Shown piece after piece: positions 25,846 to 33,287 of a DNA stretch of 64,000 bases. The stretch covers positions 65,438 to 129,437 of the forward strand of contig CAYREF010000001.1 of assembly GCA_964423265.1 (NCBI GenBank). The letters are read 5' to 3'. The number at the start of each line of letters is the position of its first letter. Positions within the stretch are counted from its first letter, which is position 1. The position numbers and the translations under genes are program-made. Origin of the DNA: M55B165 sp964423265 (GTDB taxonomy: Bacteria; Actinomycetota; Humimicrobiia; Humimicrobiales; Humimicrobiaceae). The notes under the pieces were generated by a model. The model saw only the letters and a program-made list of their open reading frames with translations, did not search any database and was not told the origin of the DNA.

Positions 25846-26760
25846 CTATTTGCTTAAAGCCATCATTTTATCAATGGCTTTTTTGGCTTTATTTATTATT
25901 TCCTCTGGTAGGGTAATTTCATATTTTTCTTCTTCTAAGGCCCACAGGATTTTTTCTAAGTTTATTAATTTCATATTGGGACAAATAGCTTGCTTGGTAG
26001 CAGCCATAAAGGTTTTGTTGGGGTTTTCTTTTTTTAGACGGTGAATCAGCCCAGTTTCTGTACCGATTATAAATCTTTTTTCCTTTGATTTTTTTGCGTA
26101 CTTTAACATTCCACCGGTGCTAGCAACCGCATCTGCAACCTCTATAACATCAGGAGGGGATTCAGGATGCACCAGCACTACCGCATCTAAAAATTCTTTT
26201 TTTAATTTAACTATTTGCTTTGCGCTTATTACTACATGGGTGGGGCAGTATCCATTCCAGAGTATCATTTCCCTTCCTGTCTGCTTTTGAATATAACTGC
26301 CCAGGTATTTGTCTGGTATAAATATTATTTTTTTATCCTTGGGTATTGAATTAACTACGTCTATTGCATTGGAAGAAGTGCAGCAAATATCGCTAAGAGC
26401 TTTGACTTCTGCAGTAGAGTTTACATAACAGACTACTACTGCTCCCGGATATTTGTCTTTAAGCTCTTTTAATTGCTTTGGGCTGATCATATCTGCCATG
26501 GGACAGGTGCTTGAATTATCAGGCATAAGCACTTTCCGTTCCGGAGAGAGTATTTTTGCAGTTTCTGCCATGAAGTTTACACCGCAGAATACAATTATGC
26601 TGTTTTTTGTTTTGGCAGCCTGGATGCTTAACTGCAGTGAGTCTCCCACAAAATCTGCAATATCCTGTACCTCGCCAATCTGGTAGTTATGGGCAAGGAT
26701 TACAGCATCTTTTGGCTGTTTAAGTTTAGTTATTCTAGATGCTATTTCTATGTTACTCAT
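25846..26760 (-). CDS. nadA: Quinolinate synthase
   Basis: A 304-residue protein with the NadA threefold repeat. The three [4Fe-4S] ligand cysteines lie in FCGVNFMAETA (about residue 59), in the CYVNSTAEVKA / DICCTSSNA region, and in AICPNMKLI near residue 268. It condenses iminoaspartate with dihydroxyacetone phosphate to quinolinate and is oxygen-sensitive. First gene of the nadABC operon; no NadR-type operator could be recognised upstream. Confidence 0.95.
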   Translation of the reverse strand: MSNIEIASRITKLKQPKDAVILAHNYQIGEVQDIADFVGDSLQLSIQAAKTKNSIIVFCGVNFMAETAKILSPERKVLMPDNSSTCPMADMISPKQLKELKDKYPGAVVVCYVNSTAEVKALSDICCTSSNAIDVVNSIPKDKKIIFIPDKYLGSYIQKQTGREMILWNGYCPTHVVISAKQIVKLKKEFLDAVVLVHPESPPDVIEVADAVASTGGMLKYAKKSKEKRFIIGTETGLIHRLKKENPNKTFMAATKQAICPNMKLINLEKILWALEEEKYEITLPEEIINKAKKAIDKMMALSK

Positions 26761-27240
26761 GTTTAAAGATTTTTGTAAACAGTACTAGTTATTTTAAAAC
26801 ATCATTAATAAAATTAAAACAAATAAATTATATTTTAAGGACGGTATTAATAATTGCAACAAAAGCCCTTAAAACAGAAGGATTATTTAATATCAAGGAT
26901 GGCTGTTAGCGGCAATAGTTAAATAATAACTGGTCTTTTTAGAGGGGAAATAAGGGTCATGGGGCTACAATAGCTTTCAGGCAAAGATTTTTATTGCCTC
27001 TAAGTTAAAGCGGGCATATAAAACCAAAGACTGTTCCTAATGGATAGGGTTATTTTGGAACATATCCGGAAAACTGATGCCAGATGGCAGTTTCTCTTAA
27101 CTTTTCTAATAGGCAATATGATAATGGGCTAGAACTTAATTTTTAAATAAAATCCAATAAATTTAAGGATATGGGTTTTGATTTTTTCTTTTTTAATGAT
27201 ATTATTTCACATTCAAGAGATTATTTTATGGAGTAATAAA
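26761..27240. other. 480-base nadA-topA intergenic region with two hairpins
   Basis: No convincing coding frame is present. Two local hairpins stand out: AGGCAA/TTGCCT at 26979-26999 with a 9-base loop, and AAAC-TGA-TGCCA-GA-TGGCA-GTTT at 27071-27093. Neither runs directly into a T tract, so they are not clear terminators. The region must contain the divergent promoters of nadA and topA; it may also hold a leader or small RNA, but I do not recognise any known family. Confidence 0.4.
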
Positions 27241-29313
27241 TTGAAATTAATAATAAGTGAAAAAGAAATAGCAGCTAAAAGAATAGCCAAGATACTCTCC
27301 GGCAATGGCCTAAAGGAGAAAAAAGTATATGGGGTGCCCACCTATATTTTCAGCCATGAAGGTACTGATTACCAGGTTATAGGGCTAAAGGGCCATATTC
27401 TAAAAGTTGATTATCCCAAAAAATATGCTAACTGGTTCAAAATTGACCCTACTGATTTGATAGATGCAGAAATTGAAAAATTTCCTATCCAGAAGAAAAT
27501 AATAAGGGCATTAAAGAAAATCTCTGAGGAAGCAGATGAAATAATAATTGCTACCGACTATGACCGGGAAGGAGAGCTTATAGGTTATGATGCCTTGAAT
27601 GTAGTAAAGGAAGTAAACAAAATAGTTTCTTCCAGGAGGGCAAAATTTTCCTCTATTACTGCCAGGGATTTAAACAAGTCTTTTTCCAAACTGGAAAAGC
27701 TTGATACCAACCTTGCTTTTGCTGGAAGGGCAAGACAGGACATAGACTTGGTATGGGGTGCTACCCTTACCCGGTTTATTTCCCTTACCGCATTCCAAAT
27801 AAAAGATAAATACCTGTCAGTAGGGAGGGTACAAACACCTACCCTGGCCCTGATTGTAGAAAGGGAAGAAGAGATAAAGAATTTTGTCCCCACTCCCTAC
27901 TGGGTTATAAAGGTTATGCTGAAAACCGGCAAGGGTGAAGAATTTGAGGCAAGACATAAAAGGAAAAAGTTTACCAAAAGGGAGCAGGCTGAAAAAGCCT
28001 ATAATGATATAGGGAAAAATGGCAAAGTCATTGAGGTAAAGCAAAGAAACCGGAAAGTAAAGCCTCCCCCTCCTTTTAACACTACCGGGCTGATAGTTAC
28101 AGCAAACGCGTTTGGGTTTACTGCCAGCCGAACTATAAACATTGCAGAAAGTCTTTATATGAATGGCTATATAAGCTATCCGAGGACAGATAATACAGTC
28201 TATCCTTCTTCGCTGGATATTCCCAATGTTTTAAAAGAGTTAGGCAAGTCTAATTACTTTAAAAATATGTGCAATCACGTGCTTTCCCAGAAAAAGATAA
28301 AGGCTTCAAGGGGTAAAAAAAGATCAACCGACCATCCCCCGATTTATCCTACCTCGCCGGCGGCAGAAAGTGAACTATCTAAAGATGAATGGAAGATTTA
28401 TGAACTGGTGGTAAGGAGGTTTATTGCCACCCTGCTGCCTGCAGCAATCCTTAAAAGTGTTTCTACTAAAATAGATACAGGTGGTCAAATTTTTGTGGCT
28501 ACCGGGTCCCATATGGTCGAAAAAAACTGGACCCAGTTTTATCCGTATTATAAGCATAAAGACTTGTATATACCTCCCCTGCAAGAGCAGGATATCCTTG
28601 ATGTTATTGGCAAGAAAATTCTTGATAAGGAAACCAAGCCACCACCCAGATACACCCAGGGCAAGCTGGTTGAAAAAATGGAGGAGCTTGGGTTAGGCAC
28701 CAAAGCAACCCGGCACTCTATAATACAGAATTTAATAAGCAGGGGGTACTTAAAAGGTAATCCCCTTGAACCTTACGAGAAGGCAATTTCTGTAATTAAG
28801 ATGCTAAAGAAGCATGCCCAGAAAATATCTTCTTCGGATATGACTTCGGAACTGGAGATGGATATGGATGGAATTGCAGCCGGGGATGAGACCAAGGAAG
28901 AAGTAGTAGAAAAATCCAGGGAGATGCTAAAGGATGTAATGATTAACCTGAAGAAGGAAAAAGATGAAATTGCCAGGGAAATCAAAAATGGCATAAAAGA
29001 GGATTTAAAAGTTGGAAAGTGCACTGCGGAAGGCTGTGACGGGGACCTGGTAATCAGGAAATCCAGGAAGTCCAAGAAAAGGTTTATAGGGTGCAATGCT
29101 TATCCCAAATGCAGGAACACTTTTTCTCTTCCCCAGAAGGGGCTTATAATTACTACTGAGGATAAGTGCAAACATTGCGGTTATCCTAAAATTAAAGTAA
29201 TTAACAAGGGAAGAAGGCCATGGAATCTTTGTATAAATCCCGAATGTCCTGGAAAAGATGAAAAATATAGAAATTACAAAAATAAAAGAAAAAATAAAGC
29301 AGCTCATAGCTGA
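27241..29313 (+). CDS. topA: DNA topoisomerase I, archaeal-type
   Basis: A 690-residue type IA topoisomerase. The preferred start is TTG 27241, with GGAG at 27230, giving MKLIISEKEIAAKRIAKILSG. An upstream TTG at 27178 lacks a ribosome site and would add 21 hydrophobic residues. TOPRIM acidic residues are in ATDYDREGELIGYDAL, the catalytic Tyr in YISYPRTDN, and the C-terminus holds two Cys4 zinc ribbons (CTAEGCDGD...CNAYPKC and CKHCG...CINPEC). The N-terminal EKEIAAKRIA and the DHPPIYPTSPA motif are typical of archaeal TopA rather than bacterial TopA (which begins like VIVESPAKAKTI). It relaxes negative supercoils. Horizontal origin is inferred. Confidence 0.9.
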   Translation: MKLIISEKEIAAKRIAKILSGNGLKEKKVYGVPTYIFSHEGTDYQVIGLKGHILKVDYPKKYANWFKIDPTDLIDAEIEKFPIQKKIIRALKKISEEADEIIIATDYDREGELIGYDALNVVKEVNKIVSSRRAKFSSITARDLNKSFSKLEKLDTNLAFAGRARQDIDLVWGATLTRFISLTAFQIKDKYLSVGRVQTPTLALIVEREEEIKNFVPTPYWVIKVMLKTGKGEEFEARHKRKKFTKREQAEKAYNDIGKNGKVIEVKQRNRKVKPPPPFNTTGLIVTANAFGFTASRTINIAESLYMNGYISYPRTDNTVYPSSLDIPNVLKELGKSNYFKNMCNHVLSQKKIKASRGKKRSTDHPPIYPTSPAAESELSKDEWKIYELVVRRFIATLLPAAILKSVSTKIDTGGQIFVATGSHMVEKNWTQFYPYYKHKDLYIPPLQEQDILDVIGKKILDKETKPPPRYTQGKLVEKMEELGLGTKATRHSIIQNLISRGYLKGNPLEPYEKAISVIKMLKKHAQKISSSDMTSELEMDMDGIAAGDETKEEVVEKSREMLKDVMINLKKEKDEIAREIKNGIKEDLKVGKCTAEGCDGDLVIRKSRKSKKRFIGCNAYPKCRNTFSLPQKGLIITTEDKCKHCGYPKIKVINKGRRPWNLCINPECPGKDEKYRNYKNKRKNKAAHS

Positions 29314-30112
29314 GGCAAGCTTTAATCTCCCGGACGATATAAGAGAGGCATTAGAGAAAGCTTATAATGCTGAACCCAATACCACTGCCAGAAAGATTCT
29401 TTATTACATTCTGGAAAATGAAAAAATATCAAGAAAAGATAGCTTGCCTCTTTGCCAGGATTGTGGCTCTGTATATATAAATATATTGATGGGGAAAAAC
29501 ATCTGCATCCGGGGGGATAAGTTAGGCCGGACGGTAAATGAAGTTATTGCAGAAGTTTACAGTAAATATTACCTCAGAAAATCCATAGTAGATGACCCTC
29601 TTTATTTAAGGGAAAATACGGGGAATAATAATCCGGCTATCCTGGATATAAGCTATTTTGATGGTGAGGGTATTGATATAGAAGTTTGCCTGAAGGGTGG
29701 GGGCAGTGAAAATTGCTCTTATCTTTTTATGCTTAATCCTTCAACTGCAGAGGAAGACATTGTAGAGATAATTTGCAGGACGGTTAAAGATAATGTTAGC
29801 AAGTGCTGTCCTCCTGTTATTGTGGGAATTGGATTGGGCTCAACTGCTTCAGGGGTTGTAAAACTGGCAAGGAAAGCTAGTTTTAGGAATATAAGGGAAA
29901 GAAATAAAAACAGGGATTACAAAAAGCTTGAGAAAAAGATTCTAGCAAAGGTTAACCAGTTAGATATTGGCCCCCAGGGATTGGGGGGCAGGACTACTGC
30001 CCTGGCCTGCAATATTGAGTATGCACCTTGCCATATGGCCACGCTGCCCATGGCCTTATTTTTGGGTTGTCATTCTTTGAGGCGGGCATGTTCAAAGATA
30101 TCGCCGCCATAA
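29258..30112 (+). CDS. fumA: Fumarate hydratase class I, alpha subunit
   Basis: A 284-residue Fe-S hydro-lyase N-terminal domain. The cluster cysteines are visible in LCQDCGS, GSENCSYLFML and CCPPVIVGIGLG, with family segments IGPQGLGGRTTALA and APCHMATLP. It interconverts fumarate and malate together with the beta subunit; a tartrate dehydratase activity cannot be excluded. The first 56 bases overlap the end of topA in another frame, yet the N-terminus (ITKIKEKIKQLIAEASFNLP) fits the family, so the overlap seems real. The last 43 bases overlap the 3' end of the beta-subunit gene, which is encoded on the opposite strand. Confidence 0.9.
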   Translation: MKNIEITKIKEKIKQLIAEASFNLPDDIREALEKAYNAEPNTTARKILYYILENEKISRKDSLPLCQDCGSVYINILMGKNICIRGDKLGRTVNEVIAEVYSKYYLRKSIVDDPLYLRENTGNNNPAILDISYFDGEGIDIEVCLKGGGSENCSYLFMLNPSTAEEDIVEIICRTVKDNVSKCCPPVIVGIGLGSTASGVVKLARKASFRNIRERNKNRDYKKLEKKILAKVNQLDIGPQGLGGRTTALACNIEYAPCHMATLPMALFLGCHSLRRACSKISPP

Positions 30113-30609
30113 ATATCATAAGCTACAAATAATGGAAATTTATCCAATTCAATCCTGTAGATGGCTTCTGCTCCCAGGTCGCTGTAAGCTATTTTTTTAA
30201 TTTCTTTTACCTTAGTTGAAAGGTAGGCTGCTATCCCCCCGATGGCTACTAGGTACACTGCCTTGTATTTTTCCAGAAGTTTTCTGAATTTTTTGGTTCT
30301 GGCGCCTTTTCCAATGGTGGCCTTAATCCCTTTTTTTAGCAATGGCTCAGTTAAGTTGTCCATCCTTATGCTGGTAGTGGGTCCGAGTGACCCGCTTTTT
30401 CTGCCTGGTGGAGTGGGAGCCGGCCCCACATAAAAAATAGTACTTCCCCTTAGGTCTATTGGCAATTCTTTTTTATTGTTTATTGCAGATATCAGTCTCT
30501 GGTGGGCCATATCCCTTGCACCGTAAACTGTTCCGCTTAAAAGCACCATGTCTCCTGCTCTTAGCTCCTTTATTTTCTCTTCTGTCAGTGGCAGGTTAAT
30601 AGTCATCAT
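30070..30609 (-). CDS. fumB: Fumarate hydratase class I, beta subunit
   Basis: A 179-residue C-terminal (beta) domain of class I fumarase. Family marks are LRAGDMVLLSGTVYGARDMAHQRL, YVGPAPTPPGRKSGSLGPTTS and KAVYLVAIGGIAAYLS. It is normally encoded directly downstream of the alpha gene on the same strand; here it is convergent and shares 43 bp of antiparallel coding DNA with it. ATG is doubled at the start and overlaps the upstream LppM-like gene by 14 bases, so it is co-transcribed with that gene rather than with the alpha subunit. Confidence 0.9.
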   Translation of the reverse strand: MMTINLPLTEEKIKELRAGDMVLLSGTVYGARDMAHQRLISAINNKKELPIDLRGSTIFYVGPAPTPPGRKSGSLGPTTSIRMDNLTEPLLKKGIKATIGKGARTKKFRKLLEKYKAVYLVAIGGIAAYLSTKVKEIKKIAYSDLGAEAIYRIELDKFPLFVAYDIYGGDIFEHARLKE

Positions 30610-31441
30610 TTATCTTGTCCTGTTTGAAATAGTTGTCATAAGTATGTATAGATTTTCTTTTAGATTTTATCCCTCTGCTTCTTCTGGAGCTGAATATGAG
30701 GGCAAATACTATAAATAGCACAAAAAGCCCTATAATGCCTAATATGACTACCAGGAAGTAGGAAAGGAATTTTGTTTTCTTACCTTCAATATTTATAATT
30801 CTTTGTTGGCCGTATTTTATGTTCCATATGGCGATATTGTTGTCTCCAATTTTGTCTGCATTGGAATCAACAATGCTTACCGGAAACTTTATCTGGTAAG
30901 TGATGCTAAACAAGTTGGGGTCTGCAGACATAAGGTCATCAAATCTCCTGTAATCTGAATTCATCTCAGAGGTCTGGATTAGCTTATCGTCTAGTTTCAT
31001 GTCTATGTAGTCAGTAAAAAAGTAGTCACTGTTAAAAAAGTACTCCTCCTTTTCCATTTTTGCATAGAACCTTTCAGGAGGATTTTCAGAAAAATTATCA
31101 ATTGATACATGCTTTAAAAAATTTACGTCGTTGAATTTAACTGTAGACTTAAAATGAGTGAAATTTTCTTCTTCAAAAGTTTCTATCTCCCCTTTAGGGA
31201 GAAGGGAAATCAGCTTTTGGTGAAGCGTCTGGTCGCCTACCAACACCACCTCACCCCTTTGGAGGTATTCGGTTTTTATGGCCAGCTCTACAGTTCTTGT
31301 TCCAGAATAGTCTGTATTCAATTGAGTGTAAATATCAATCAGGGTTTGGTCGCAGCCAGAAATAAATAAAAGAAGTAAACTTAAAATGACCAGAATTATT
31401 TTAAGGATTATGGCTTTCTTCATTTGAAATAATTTTATCAT
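30596..31441 (-). CDS. LppM-like membrane lipoprotein
   Basis: A 281-residue surface protein. The signal sequence ends in a lipobox LFISGC (Cys near residue 29). A beta-rich extracytoplasmic domain follows, with GTRTVELAI near its start. One transmembrane helix near the C-terminus (FLSYFLVVILGIIGLFVLFI) is followed by a basic Ser/Arg/Lys-rich tail. The layout and the opening of the domain resemble LppM/DUF3153-type proteins common in Actinomycetota. The protein would be anchored by both lipid and helix. The start may be the second Met (MKKAIILK). Function unknown. Confidence 0.65.
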   Translation of the reverse strand: MIKLFQMKKAIILKIILVILSLLLLFISGCDQTLIDIYTQLNTDYSGTRTVELAIKTEYLQRGEVVLVGDQTLHQKLISLLPKGEIETFEEENFTHFKSTVKFNDVNFLKHVSIDNFSENPPERFYAKMEKEEYFFNSDYFFTDYIDMKLDDKLIQTSEMNSDYRRFDDLMSADPNLFSITYQIKFPVSIVDSNADKIGDNNIAIWNIKYGQQRIINIEGKKTKFLSYFLVVILGIIGLFVLFIVFALIFSSRRSRGIKSKRKSIHTYDNYFKQDKINDDY

Positions 31442-31475
31442 ATTAAATATGTATATGATAGAAAAAAGTTTGGCT

Positions 31476-32261
31476 CTAGATTCCTAAAAATTTCTCAATT
31501 GCTTCTGCCAGCCCGTCGTTTTCATTGTCTGAAACGGTGTAATCTGAGGCCATTTTTATTTCTTCTGAAGCATTGCCCATGGCTACCCCAATCCTGGCTA
31601 ATTTAATCATTCCCAGGTCATTCTCCCCGTCGCCTACAGCCATGAATTCATTGGGAGTTATGCCCAATTTTTTTATTACTTTTTTTATGGCATAGGTTTT
31701 ACCGCCATTTTTGTTTAAAAAATTTATAAAATTGGGGCCTGCATTCCTTATCTTTATATTATCCCCAAGGTTAAATCCTTTGCAGTCAATATATTTGCTG
31801 TCTTTGCTTATAATTGTGCACAGGAGCACTTTATCTGATATGTCTTCAGAAAGCAGGTCTGCTACCTTTAAGCTATTTTCTTTTTTTTCCAGTTCATTTT
31901 CCAGCCCGAGGTACTCTTTTTCAAATAATATGTAACCATCCAGGGTGGCTACAACTAGTTGTTCTTTTAGCTTTCTGGAAAGCTCTACGATTTTCTTGTA
32001 ACTATCCCTTTTAAGGGTCAGGTATTCTACTCTATTTAGGTTTTCGTCAACTATCAATGTACCATTGGAAAGAACATGATAGTTTTTTAATCCCAGCTCT
32101 TCTATTATTTTTTTTGCAGAAAAAATGCCCCTGCCTGTAGAAAGCATAACTTTTATCCCTTTATCCAGGCATTTTCTTATGGCTCTCTTGTTTTTACGGC
32201 TAATTTTATCTTTTTTATTATACAGGGTGCCATCTACATCTGTTGCCAGTAATTTAATCAC
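31476..32261 (-). CDS. Cof-type HAD-IIB phosphatase
   Basis: A 261-residue HAD hydrolase. Motif I is DVDGTL at the N-terminus, motif II is STGR, motif III is the Lys in GGKTYAIKKVIKKLGI, and motif IV is GDGENDLGMI. A type IIB cap lies between motifs II and III. Such enzymes dephosphorylate sugar phosphates, pyridoxal phosphate or FMN-like compounds; specificity cannot be read. It is transcribed toward the LppM-like gene with a 34-base gap. Confidence 0.9.
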   Translation of the reverse strand: MIKLLATDVDGTLYNKKDKISRKNKRAIRKCLDKGIKVMLSTGRGIFSAKKIIEELGLKNYHVLSNGTLIVDENLNRVEYLTLKRDSYKKIVELSRKLKEQLVVATLDGYILFEKEYLGLENELEKKENSLKVADLLSEDISDKVLLCTIISKDSKYIDCKGFNLGDNIKIRNAGPNFINFLNKNGGKTYAIKKVIKKLGITPNEFMAVGDGENDLGMIKLARIGVAMGNASEEIKMASDYTVSDNENDGLAEAIEKFLGI

Positions 32262-32351
32262 TTTATCTCCTAAAAGAAATTGGCTAACTTTTCAATTGCA
32301 TAGCTTATATTATTAAAAAATAAAGTCAAATATTAAAGCAATTAAATAGGG

Positions 32352-32768
32352 CTAGTGGTAGTAGTTGGCTTCCTTAAAAGTTTTAAAATGCGTGTCAAAA
32401 CTGGCTATATAGTTTATTCCATAGTAGAGCATGGTGGAAAAATGGATGCAGTCTCTTGAGGTTATACCTTTATTATGCTTTCTTTCCAATGTTAATCTTG
32501 CAGATTCTGTTATTTTATAATTTATGGGGAGCACTTCGTCAACAATTCCATAAAAATTATCAAAGAGCTGTAAACCCACCTGGATTTTTCCTATTTTATT
32601 ATAACGGTAAAGTATTTCCTGGAAAACCTCACATGAACTCACCGCAAATATCTTTTCGTCTGCTATGTCATTAAGAATTTTTATGGCTGGTTGCTTGTAA
32701 GGGTGGTTTTTTCCAATGGCATACATGGGAATATTTGAATCAATAAATACCTTTAATTTAGTTCTCAT
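32352..32768 (-). CDS. vapC: PIN-domain ribonuclease toxin (VapC-like)
   Basis: A 138-residue PIN domain. The acidic active-site residues are seen in FIDSN (Asp9), SSCEVFQEIL (Glu near 47), SRDCIHF (Asp near 104) and SFDTHF (Asp near 122). It should be a Mg-dependent endoribonuclease that arrests translation when freed from its antitoxin. It overlaps the upstream RHH gene by 11 bases, the usual antitoxin-first order. Confidence 0.85.
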   Translation of the reverse strand: MRTKLKVFIDSNIPMYAIGKNHPYKQPAIKILNDIADEKIFAVSSCEVFQEILYRYNKIGKIQVGLQLFDNFYGIVDEVLPINYKITESARLTLERKHNKGITSRDCIHFSTMLYYGINYIASFDTHFKTFKEANYYH

Positions 32769-33006
32769 CCAGTATCCCCTCTATTATCTCCTCTTCCAGG
32801 TCTTCATATTTTTGGGGGACTTCACATTCCAGCTCTAACAGTTTTTCCATTGCTTTGTTCTTATCCTGCTTAGTTTTAATCCCGTAGTAGTTGGTAACAG
32901 CTTCCCTTACCATCTCTCCAATGGAGACATTATTTAGTTTTGATTTTTGTTTTAATATTTCGTAAACATCTTTTTCGAAAAGCAAGGTTGTTTTTTTTAA
33001 AGCCAT
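32758..33006 (-). CDS. vapB: Ribbon-helix-helix antitoxin (VapB-like)
   Basis: An 82-residue protein. The N-terminal KKTTLLFEKDVYEILKQKS plus NVSIGEMVREAVTNYYG fits a ribbon-helix-helix DNA-binding domain; the acidic C-terminal tail (LEEEIIEGILDEN) would wrap the toxin. AGGTGG lies just before the ATG. It probably autoregulates through the palindrome at 33025-33038. Confidence 0.8.
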   Translation of the reverse strand: MALKKTTLLFEKDVYEILKQKSKLNNVSIGEMVREAVTNYYGIKTKQDKNKAMEKLLELECEVPQKYEDLEEEIIEGILDEN

Positions 33007-33024
33007 TTAAACCACCTGTTATAT

Positions 33025-33038
33025 ATATGGAACCATAT
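33025..33038. promoter_or_regulatory. Candidate VapB operator
   Basis: A palindrome ATATGG-AA-CCATAT lies 19 bases upstream of the antitoxin start, in AT-rich promoter DNA. RHH antitoxins commonly bind such short inverted repeats to repress their own operon. The assignment rests only on position and symmetry. Confidence 0.4.
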
Positions 33039-33223
33039 CCATAATATAATTTTTTTTATTAATAGTCAAAATTAGGAAAGGAAGCCTGTCAAAAACTTAA
33101 GGTTTTTATCTTTAATTAATGCAACTGTTAAAGCAAATTTGTTATAATACCCCTAAATAGGTAGCAGAAAAATATTGTGTTGGCAGTACTGTTTTTTTTA
33201 AGGTTTTCTGCTTTTTGGATATA

Positions 33224-33252
33224 TTGACGTATGCAACCAATATTGTTAGCAT
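33224..33252 (+). promoter_or_regulatory. Candidate promoter of the dehydratase-activase gene
   Basis: TTGACG (33224-33229), a 17-base spacer and TAGCAT (33247-33252) lie 36 bases before the ATG of the large activase gene. A second -10-like TATAAT is at 33143-33148 without a good -35 partner. The rest of the 281-base gap to the vapB start shows nothing else recognisable. Confidence 0.4.
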
Positions 33253-33287
33253 AACATAATCATTTTATATTAACTTATGAGGAAAAG

